Assembly: GCA_012656075.1 (NCBI GenBank)
Contig: JAAKBF010000151.1
Span: forward strand, 1,383,917 to 1,447,916
Direction of reading: 5' to 3'
Source: Phytophthora hibernalis
Taxonomy: Eukaryota; Oomycota; Peronosporomycetes; Peronosporales; Peronosporaceae
DNA: 64,000 bases
Shown: positions 21,841-30,607 of the stretch, one piece after another
How the letters are laid out: each line of letters starts with the position of its first letter
How positions within the stretch are numbered: position 1 is the first letter of the stretch
The notes under the pieces: generated by a model
Told to the model about the DNA's origin: nothing
Seen by the model: only the letters and a program-made list of their open reading frames with translations
Database searches by the model: none
Translations under genes and position numbers: made by a program

Positions 21841-24011
21841 ATGAGGAGAGCTGCGCGGGGCCTTGACACCCCGCAAGGAACTGTTGGGCAGGAGCTGGCA
21901 GCTGAGAAGATATTTGAAGAATTCCTCAGCTCAATAGGGTTGTCAAAAGTAGATTTAGATGACATTCATAGCGCTCATAGTGAAGCAGCTAGACTACCCA
22001 CTCAGAACATATACTCACTCCTAACAGCTTCCTCAATCTTTGTTCAGACGAAAAAGAGCAACAAAGCCCGAGCGTCTGATGGTCTGCTAGCCACAGCTAC
22101 GGCGCTAGGATATTTTTCGCAAGTGGTGAACATGCTACGTGAGCGCTATACTACGTCTTTCAATGACTCAAAAAGAATTGCGAAGATTCGTGACAAAATG
22201 GCTAGCCACATCGAGGAGCGCAATCTGCGCGCTAATGTGCAACCCAACGACGCTCCGGGGTGTTCCATCGACGACCTCAGTGTAATTGTGGAATTAATTC
22301 TTAGTTACTCGTGCAGACTTATCTACGGGGATCAAGACGATACATGATGCTGCTCTCTTGACTATGATGTGGCATACTTTTGGAAGAGCAGTCGATACCT
22401 GCTTTGCTCGGAAGCAGCAGCTATCTATTGCTGCTTCTGGAGAGCTTTTCTACATATTGCACGAATCAAGACTTCAGTAGTGCAGGGAGTGTCGATATAC
22501 AAGGCACCAGAGCGATGGCAGCAGTGCATGCTGCACGCATTTGGTCTGCTCTTTCTCTGCTACGACGAACTTGTTCCATCTAGCGCCGCGGTTTGCGGAG
22601 TCCGACCTTCCTGGAAACCAGCCATATTCTCAGGAGGAAGCTGTTATGTACTGGGGTAAGCTACTAGACGAAGAGGGTGACAGCTCTGCACCACCACAGA
22701 AACGTGAGCAAAAGCGACCAAATATCGCCAGTTATATTACCGAAGTCATCCGAGATACCTTGAAGTCGATGCCTCCTGCTGTAAGGCAGAGCATGGTGCC
22801 CGGCATGACCAGTCACTCAATACGCCGAGGAGCGGCCGCGTACGCTAACGCGTCGCCGAAGCTATCTATTCAGTGGATATCAACTCGAGGGGCATGGCTG
22901 TTGGAGTCTCTAACCAAGGCGTTCGCTTACATAGGGACAACGACAAAGAGGATCAGAGTGTAGCTAAAGTGTTAGCAGGATATTCAGCACCAGACTTACC
23001 CGTTGCAACGCCAACAATCGCCGACCTACAACAGCGTCTTTCCGTGGTGGAGTATGGCCAGCTCCTCACCCTCCGCGACGAGATTTACCGGCATGTGTTG
23101 GACTTTCAGGACGTTCGCTTCTACGTTACGATAAATGTAGTTGATGCCATCATGGCCTCGCTGCTGATGCATCTCGAAACCGTGCTTGCCGCGACAACAA
23201 GCGCGAGCCCAACCCCGCCTTTGTGTTTCGCTACGCGTATGCTCTGGAGCGCGGAATCGCTGCCACTAATGATCGCCTGGGTGCCGGTTTATCCACATCC
23301 ACTTGCTGCAAGTGGGGAGCACACCTCAGGTCTCACTGGCAGGCCATGAATCATGCGCAGGTCGGAGAAGTTGTTGGAGGACGGGATACTCTGCTATCAT
23401 CAACTCTCGAGAACATATTAAGTCAGTTGGTTAGTATTAACGAGCGGCTTGGTCACCTCGAGGACGTGCAAGCTCATCATCGCACATCCACTTCGAGTAC
23501 GGAGCAAGAACTTGGAAGCCTTGACTGACTAGCTGCAGCCGAAATGCCCCTGGTCCCGGCGCCTGCAACATCGTCTACGCTGGCGGGGTGCCTGCTCAAT
23601 TGGTACACAAGTCATATCTGGCAAATGGTTAAAGGAAAGAAGGAGCAGAACAAGCGAGCCGATGCAAAAGCTGCAGTGAATATCCTCATGGTACTGTACC
23701 AGACGCCGTTCGAAATACCTGTTGAGCCTCCCAAAATCGATGGCACGGTGTACGAAGCCTGGAAGCAGTCGGTTTGGGAGCTTGCACTGAAGATGGACAG
23801 TACCGCGAACGAGCGGCTCCATTCTTTTGACCACAAGAAGGTCACGCGGAAGGAATCGTCGCTGAGGAAGCGCTGGCGGTTGCTGCAGGTGTCGCATCCT
23901 GAGGCGTACCACTCGCTTGCTGCGCACTTCCTCGCTCTGAAAGCCAGTGGCTCCGCTTGCGACTCATGCACGCCCGTGTCGCACCTCTGGACAGCATCAG
24001 ACTTATCGTAG
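21841..24011 (+). mobile_element. Crypton (tyrosine-recombinase DNA transposon), frameshifted
   Basis: The open frames are 21841-22347, about 22330-22480, 22541-22963, 22873-23349, 23223-23528 and 23544-24011, overlapping in different frames. The first part is helical (IFEEFLSSIG and onward). LTMMWHTFGRAVDTCFARKQQL supplies the first catalytic Arg (near 22385). TSHSIRRGAAAYAN supplies the H-x-x-R pair (22810-22842), and KAFAYI the probable nucleophilic Tyr (near 22925). The last part (LLNWYTSHIWQMV, then SSLRKRWRLLQ) resembles the GCR1_C-type DNA-binding domain found in Cryptons. The breaks make the copy inactive as given, though one-base assembly errors may explain some. Cryptons insert by site-specific recombination and have no TIRs, and none was seen. 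Confidence 0.75.
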
Positions 24012-24017
24012 GAGTTA

Positions 24018-24388
24018 CGTCGTACATCATAACCTGCAGCAGCAAAAGCAGAACACAACACAAGGCAAAACACAACACACAACCGACACAACAGCAAAGC
24101 ACACAATACACAGCTCATACATAATCATAAACGCAAAAGTTACCATAACAGAGTTTGCCGGTGGTCGGAATTTAAGAAGTCGCGTCGTACATCATAACCT
24201 GTAGCGGTAAAAGCAAATCACATCACAAAGCTAGACATCACACAACAGACACAACACCAAATCACACAATACACAGCTCATACATAGCCATATACGCACT
24301 AGTTACCATAACAGGGTTTGCTGGAGGCCGGAATTGAACCGGCGACCTGGAAGCCGAGCTTCCCGCTCTTCCACTGAGCTACACCAGC
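24018..24388 (-). mobile_element. tRNA-derived SINE-like repeat, two tandem copies
   Basis: Two direct copies with a 165-bp period lie at 24018-24175 and 24183-24338 (about 85 percent alike by eye). On the minus strand the upstream copy begins with a whole tRNA-like head (24388-24319). The second starts only at the tRNA 3' end (AATTCCGACCACCGGC matches AATTCCGGCCTCCAGC), so it lacks the A box. The shared tail contains TATGAGCTGTGTATTGTGTG and ends GGTTATGATGTACGACG. It sits directly behind the Crypton ORF. Confidence 0.6.
24319..24388 (-). pseudogene. tRNA-like sequence, anticodon loop shortened
   Basis: The minus strand gives an acceptor stem GCTGGTG pairing with CTCCAGC (one mismatch), a D arm GCTC/GAGC with A box TAGCTCAGTGG, and a T arm GCCGG/CCGGC with B box GGTTCAATTCC. 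The anticodon arm is GGAAG, a five-nt loop CTCGG, then CTTCC. That loop is two bases short and offers no normal anticodon. It is a tRNA pseudogene or SINE head; a sequence error in a real tRNA is the alternative. Confidence 0.6.
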
Positions 24389-25054
24389 GTTCCCAACAAA
24401 CATCACTTACATGGCGGTAGCCGCCGCTTCCGCACGCCCTGTCTCTGCCGCCCGCCGTGCCACCATGCCACCGTTGAGCAGCCGTCCGTCGCGCCCACCG
24501 TACGTCGCGCCTCCATCGTCCGTCGAGCTTCCATCCTGCCGCTGCCACACGCTGTACCACCACCGTCGCGCCACCACCACCGCTGTCCGTCGAGTCACCG
24601 CCCACCAGCCACCACAGTCGAGCTGTCTGTCCGTCCTCCCGCTTTCTGTTTCCACCGGAGAACGCAGAATGAGAGCGAGAACGACGAATGGTCGGGAGTG
24701 GATTCACATATTTGATAAAGTACGATTTTAGCCCTTACCACCGTCGTCCGGAATAAATGATCCCGCGCTGATTGGCGGATTAAATTCCGGCGTGGCACTG
24801 TGTATCTCTATTGCAGCTGTCCGGACTGGCGTCCGGAATCTGCCGATTACTGGTTACCGGCCTGACGTGGCCGGGGAACTCGAAGTTTGATTTGAATCTC
24901 TAAGAGGAATTACCTTATCTAAGTGAAAATCTACTTAGATGTAACTACATCTGGTTGTCAATTGACACAAATAAGTGAACCCAAGGTTCACTTATTTACA
25001 TGTCCTGCTGCAATGGTGTGTACTACTCGCCACGCGAACGCATTACCACTGTGC
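24389..25054. other. non-coding, repeat-flanked
   Basis: A CCGTCG/CCACC-rich low-complexity stretch at 24411-24660 creates open frames on both strands without domains. A block at 24902-24953 (AATTACCTTATCTAAGTGAA and onward) recurs at 25479-25532. Confidence 0.5.
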
Positions 25055-25362
25055 ATATTGCACAGTTTCATCACACAGCGCAACAATCCGCAGCTGACTC
25101 TGTGGGGGGCTGATTCATCTGCTGCAGCAGGAACTGCTACAGCAGCTAGTTCTGTATGAGGCGCTAACCATCCTGCAGACACCACAAACAAACCGTACAA
25201 TAGATCAGATATTGCACAGTTTGATCACACAGCGCAACAATCCGCAGCTGACTCTGTGAGGGGCTGATTCATCTGCCGCAGCAGGAACTGCTACAGCAGC
25301 TAGTTCTGTATGAGGCGCTAACCATCCTGCAGACACCACAAACAAACCGTACAATAGATCAG
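25055..25362. repeat. two tandem 154-bp copies
   Basis: Copies at 25055-25208 and 25209-25362 match at nearly every position, starting ATATTGCACAGTTT and ending CAATAGATCAG. They contain inverted CTGCTGCAGCAG-type bases. The unit has no gene. The pair lies between two direct repeats of about 50 bp (24902-24953 and 25479-25532). Confidence 0.9.
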
Positions 25363-26300
25363 AGTGCAGGATTCAATGCAGGATAACAAAGGTTACACGC
25401 ACACTAGCTGCTTCGTGCGGATTATGACGAAGAGATAGATGCGACTCGCAACTAAAATAAATCAACTTGCAAGACAATGAGGAATTTTACCTTATCTCAG
25501 TGAAAATCTTCTTAGATGTAACAACAGATGCTCCCAAAAGAGAGTACTTATACCTGTAAGTATAAGTACTACAGGCTGTAAGTACTTGCACACATGACTG
25601 CTGCATGTACCGGTACCTCAATCGTGGCTAACGAAACCCTCGTGTCTTCTCGAAGCTACCCGCATTTCGCAGCGCACACTGCTTCCAAGGTCAGGATCCT
25701 GAACCTGTGTATGGACAACTGGAGCATGGATGGGAGAATTCAGCCAAGTACATTAAAGTTTTAAATGTTATGTATATGAACATCAATTTTTTAAATGTAC
25801 TGTTGTACATGCTTATTTATCTTGTAATTTTTTAATTTATTTTAAAACATGTACCTAAAGGTTACAGATTCAAAAATCGCGCCAGCGATCACTCCAGTTC
25901 ATGTCACGTTACCTTGGCACGACAAAAGGATAACCAACTCAAGTCCTCTCGCATTGTAAACGGTGCTGGGGTTAGGCCGACCGATCAGTAAGGTACCTTA
26001 CATGCCCTTGCATCCTTCACACGAGAGCCCTCCTAGGATCCGCCAGGAGGGTTTTGGTGGCAGGCAAGCCCCTATCTCCGCGCCCCTGGCCTTGGACGGT
26101 TGTTTCTCATGATACTTCTGCGTGTGAGTGATCAGCACCGCGATGAACTCTCTGGGTTTGTTAAGTGTGTAGCAGAACGGCGAACACTCTGGGTTTCCGC
26201 GTGTGAGTGAGCAATAAATATATTTTTGCAAGCAACAGGTGTGAATCTCTGAGTGTGGGTGACTGACTACATGTAGTAGTCAGTGACTACACACTGTCGA
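25363..26300. other. non-coding, AT-rich
   Basis: There is no gene. The only structure is a small palindrome near 26262-26290 (TGACTGACTACATGTAGTAGTCAGT type), just before the MITE. Confidence 0.5.
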
Positions 26301-26570
26301 TACACCGTTCACCCTAATTAGTCGTGCCACAACTATTTACCGTGTACGTTTCGAACTCCTCCCAACCTTTTTGAAAACCGTCCTTCTGAAAAACTACAAG
26401 CCAACAGTCAGAGTTAAATATACCACGTAATCGCCTTGTTGAGATCAATCAGAATCCGGGCTCTTTTCTTGATTTAAGGTCAAAATGAAAATATTTTTCA
26501 AAACCGGTGAAATGATTACCAGAGGTGCATGACTATTTAGGTCACACGACTAATTAGGGTGAACGGTGTA
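26301..26570. mobile_element. MITE with 24-bp perfect TIRs and TA target duplication
   Basis: The termini are perfect inverted repeats. They begin CACCGTTCACCCTAATTAGT at 26303, and the right copy ends ACTAATTAGGGTGAACGGTG at 26568. Each end is flanked by TA, as expected for Tc1/mariner-type insertion. The body has no ORF. Its length of about 266 bp fits a Stowaway-like MITE. Confidence 0.85.
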
Positions 26571-26600
26571 CCGGTGGCTGTACTACCATGTAGTGTGTAA

Positions 26601-26765
26601 GGTTGGTGTGGTGCGATGACGATGACATTGGTCTGTGCCTGGGACCTGTGTACGGTTGGTGTGGTGCGATGACATGACGATGACGGTCTGTGCCTGGGTC
26701 CTGTGTACGGTTGGTGTGGTGCGATGACATGACGATGACATTGGTCTGTGCCTGGGTCCTGTGTG
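26601..26765. repeat. minisatellite, three units of 53-56 bp
   Basis: Units begin GGTTGGTGTGGTGCGATGAC at 26601, 26654 and 26709. They differ by indels of GACAT and ATT. A fourth, shortened and altered unit runs on to about 26797. Open frames here in three minus-strand phases are repeat artefacts. Confidence 0.9.
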
Positions 26766-26797
26766 GTGGGATGACGTGACGTGACATGACGGAGCAC

Positions 26798-27530
26798 AGG
26801 GCAACAAACAAAGTTTTCCATTTCATTACAAACTTCGAACTTTACTCAGTAACTTGAGGGAGGATATCTTCATCTACTGTGTACTACAGTAGATTCTAAA
26901 GCGCCCGGCTCGAGTTACTGGCAGTAGAACAAGAAAGTGACAGTACTGGCAAGCTCTGCTCCTCACACAAATCCAGCGGACTCAACACGTCTATCCAAAA
27001 TTCAATCTACCGGTAGACAAAAATCAGTCAAGATCTGTGGAGTATTGGTCCAGACGACGAAGACCACGACGCCGAGCCAACATCCGACGCCGAGGGAATG
27101 CCGACGCGCTGCCGGCATACTGGCACCAGCTACCGACACTCAAGGGCCACATCACCACTATTACATCGTAAACAGCGTGCCGCATCAACAAGTGGCCTAC
27201 ATAATCTCACCAACGGTTGGTGCAGCGAGGCTAGAGGGTGCTGCCGCAGGGCATGCCCCTTGTACGACAAGTAAGGCAAGGAATGAGCTGTCTAACTGCT
27301 AATAAACTCACTTCACAACTTTCTTTCAAGCGCGCAACGTCATAAGATCCGACTCAAGTTGAGTCATCTCGCCGCGCGATGCGATTCTGCTACTCATGCA
27401 GAATCCTCTTCAAACGTGATGCAACCATATCCGCTTGCTCTTGTGTGGCACTGTGATACAAGTTATGTGCAGTCATTCTCCAATTTGCGGTTTTACCACC
27501 ACCACTGACCAACATGTTTTGGCGTGTTTG
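26798..27530. other. no supported gene
   Basis: An open frame of 121 codons at 26937-27302 (+) is Thr/Pro/His-rich with no domain; I do not call it. Confidence 0.4.
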
Positions 27531-28025
27531 ATAACATTCCGTTCCCCACCTCGCTACTCATACCACAGCAAGGTCTGCACCAACAACCGTGCCACGAAAC
27601 GCGACGGAACTTTCCACGGACTCTGTGTGTTTCACCGTCGCAAGACTAACATGAGCCAGTGGCGCTTACCCAAACGCAACTGCGAGGAACGAGTTTAGCA
27701 ACAGCGAGCCGAAGCAACTTCGGTGATTCCAACGAAGAGAACCCATTCGAGCAATCAGATACATGTACAGGTCGACCCGATCATCGTTGATCCAATCCCC
27801 TACAGCGTTCACAACACTGCATTCGACGACTCTGCCAACTGCGAACACTATTGGCACCCGAGCCACATGCCCACCGGAGAATTCACATCCCCAAGCATCA
27901 CCCCTGAAGACTTCGAGATATTGGAGTTGCTGCTGCCCATTGAAGCTCAATGGGCAGCAGCAACTCCAATATCTGGGGGCTCAATTTTATCCCCTAGATC
28001 CCTGCCCAAAGACTACAGTGAATGA
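27531..28025 (+). pseudogene. decayed third copy of the Cys/His-module gene family
   Basis: A single frame gives RYSYHSKVCTNNRATKRDG, then FHGLCVFHRRKTN, the module of paralogues A and B with identical spacing, except that the first Cys is Tyr. An in-frame stop (27696-27698) follows the basic region. The same frame then resumes and reaches SITPEDFEILELLLP, the equivalent of the conserved C-terminal Leu motif. A 57-bp palindrome then replaces the acidic end. Loss of a ligand Cys plus the nonsense codon argue for decay, but a two-gene or readthrough reading is not excluded. Confidence 0.75.
27917..27973. repeat. perfect 57-bp palindrome (27-bp arms, 3-nt loop)
   Basis: Arms 27917-27943 and 27947-27973 are exact reverse complements (GATATTGGAGTTGCTG and onward). 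The left arm is the coding sequence of the conserved Leu motif, so the right arm is an inverted duplication of it. Confidence 0.95.
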
Positions 28026-28949
28026 CACCAATCTCGTCATCGTGTAAGCGTACACCTGCTGTAGTGTATTGGTTTCCATGTACGTTAAGCGAAAATGAAC
28101 GAGGTATCTACGACAATACATCGCATTGAGGGAGGTGGGTTTTCTCATCACATTACCTGGTTGCAGGCGGTGATGTTTATTTAGGTCGACAAGTACGAAA
28201 GCAAAACGATCGCTTGAGTGGACAGCAACACCATTTTTAATTAGATATTATTAGCGGTTTACCAACAGCAGTGAGGAATCCAAACCATCGAGCCACAGTC
28301 GCCTGGCCCTTACTGTTTGTTTGTGGTTTATCACTCTTTGTGTTTCCCTGGGCGTGTAACAAGCTCAAATTGTGTCTGAAGTGATGGATCCAGTCTTCAC
28401 CAAAAGCGCGCCAACACTGGATTCAAGCAAAAAAACGCATCGCACAAGAAACTCATCCTGAAATAAGTTTAAATGGTGAGAGGAATTAGGCCAGCGCGCG
28501 GTCCAATCAAGCAAGAAGCGCCCTGGACGAGTGACAACTCGACTGGGTGTTGATGTTAAAAAATGCAAGTTGTAATATTTTGCCGACTTGTATTTCAACC
28601 TCGGCGACATCTCGCATTCGTGTTGGCCAGCTCACAGATAAGCACCCAAAGACTGTATCGCCGTGGTAAAAGTGATATTGAGATGAAGACGCCTAGCTAT
28701 GGATTTACTCACTCACACTCACTCACGGTCAACAAACGGTGAATGGAAACTAGCCATCGACTTTGAGCCACGGTAACCTCTTTAAGTCAAAGGAAGCGCA
28801 GATTTTAGAAAATTTTATGGCTGGTATGAAAAAGCTTCAGCTTTTAGCTGATCCAAGGAAACTAATCTTTAAAGCGTGAGAAGCGTTGTTTGAGAAACAA
28901 TGTGGTGTCCTACTGTGGCTACCATACTGAACTGGAAAGGGAATGACAA
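28026..28949. other. no gene visible
   Basis: This stretch between the gene relic and the Ty3/gypsy remnant holds only short open frames and a TCACTCAC-type short repeat near 28710-28730. Confidence 0.5.
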
Positions 28950-29937
28950 TTGAAAACACCAGTGAAGGAAAGCTGGTTTCAAGATTCAATAATTCGGGGA
29001 GGGTTTTTGCGGGGCTTTCAACTAATTGATTTCACGGATGCAGCATCAACCATTCCTCCTATCACACATAGGGCTCGGCGCACGCCGTTGCGGCACTTGC
29101 GGGAATTGCACGAATTACTGAAGGGTTTGCTGAAGGCACAGTTGGTCGCCTTCTCGGAAAGCCGTTGGGTGTCCCCGATTGTGATTGTGTTGAAAAAGAA
29201 TGGAGTCAATATTTGTCTGTGCATTAACTACCAGATGGTCAATACAGTGACGGCGATTATGAAATATGCCATGCCACTAGTCGACGATTTACTAACCGAC
29301 TTGGAAGAATACCTATGGATCTGCTCCTGGATGCAGCCAGTGGGTTTGGGGCAATCATGATGAGAGCTCGGAAGGTCTCAGCCTTCGTCTGTACACTTGA
29401 CCATTTCGAGTGGCTTCGAATGCCGTTCGGCCAATTTACCAACAAATGATTGACAACGCTCTGTGGGGCTTCGTCCAGCCGAAGTGCGGCTGGCGCCGCT
29501 GATGCAGGCCGACGAAACGGAAGCCGAATCGGCAAGCACAGAGGTGACCGATGCTTCCGCGTTGGTGTCCGAGGTTTCAACGACGTTTCCGACTAAGTTT
29601 GAGGCTGATCGCGAGTCCTCGGTCATGCTTGATGCCGTGAATCGACTGGTGAACAGCCCCGTCGCGGACATGTTCTCCACGGGTGTAATCGGATGAATCC
29701 TCGTTGGTACCGGTGTTCGATCGGCGGTCGTTCGTTTTTGACATTTTCTGTGGCTCCGAGATTTTCGACTCTTGCCTGGCTACACTAGACCGACTGCTCC
29801 AACGGTTCGCAGAGTGTCGAATCAGTGTGAGCTTCACGAAGAGCATTTTTGTTCAAGGACGGGTGGATTTCCTGTCACATGAGATTTCGGCCAACGGTAT
29901 ACCGGCTAATCCAAAGAAGCCGCAGGCGGTGACCGAG

Positions 29938-30607
29938 ACCGGGGTGCAAACAAACACCTTTTGGGGTGAAAACAAAACGAGATGGGGTCCCAGCAAAACC
30001 AAACAGGGCTTCAGCAAAATATAATCGGCGTTTTGGGGTGTCAGAAAAACGATTTGGCGCTCCGGCAAAATAGATTTGTAGGATCAGCAAAACAGATTTG
30101 CATACAAAAGACCGGTCGTGTTCCGGTATTTGAATCCACCCGACCCGACCACAAGTGCGAGTGCCCCATCATTTACATGGACAATTGCAACACCTCTGAG
30201 GGCTCCAACGTTATCCAGGGCATCACCGGCACCGTTCAACGCCACCAGGGTCATTGTAATTCCTTCCACGTGGTCCAATCGAGCCAACGATTCAAGTTAA
30301 CTCGACCGGTCGAGTTAAATTGCATCTCTGGCTTGATTCAAACTAAGTCGACCGGTCGAGTTAACTTGCATTCCGAAAGCTGCCAACCACCCTGCACGGC
30401 ATCGGGTCTTCTTGACAGATAGAAGTATGCGTTCATGGTGATTTAGTTATTCTTGTCTCCTGTCCTGTGGTGTCTACCTGTTCCGCTGCGCCCCTGTACC
30501 AGTACTGTATTGACCTTTTAGCACAGTTGTTGTCTACTCGTATTTTGCTGGGACCCCTCGTTGTTTTTGCTGAAGCCCCATTTTAATTTTGTTGGCGCCA
30601 TTTTCAC
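29938..30607. mobile_element. 670-bp non-autonomous insertion inside the Ty3/gypsy remnant
   Basis: The pol reading is cut at GCGGTGACCGAG (29926-29937) and resumes at the same 12 bp (30608-30619), a target-site duplication. The left end carries about five imperfect copies of a motif like GGGGTCCCAGCAAAA (29985-30090). The right end carries two or three copies in the opposite orientation (30545-30600). Such inverted subterminal arrays are typical of cut-and-paste transposons; the TSD length would best fit a MULE-like element. No ORF of note. Confidence 0.75.
30297..30318. repeat. 22-bp perfect palindrome with a nearby second core
   Basis: TTAACTCGACCGGTCGAGTTAA is its own reverse complement. 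The core TCGACCGGTCGA recurs at 30348-30359, about 50 bp on. Both lie inside the 670-bp insertion. Confidence 0.9.

Noticed and set aside
24411..24731. Open frames on both strands, Pro/Arg/Ser-rich
   Set aside because: They arise from a CCGTCG/CCACC low-complexity stretch.
26537..26826. Three overlapping minus-strand open frames rich in His/Thr/Pro
   Set aside because: All three phases of the same 53-56 bp minisatellite and its flanks are open; this is a repeat artefact.
26937..27302. 121-codon open frame
   Set aside because: No motif and a composition like non-coding sequence.
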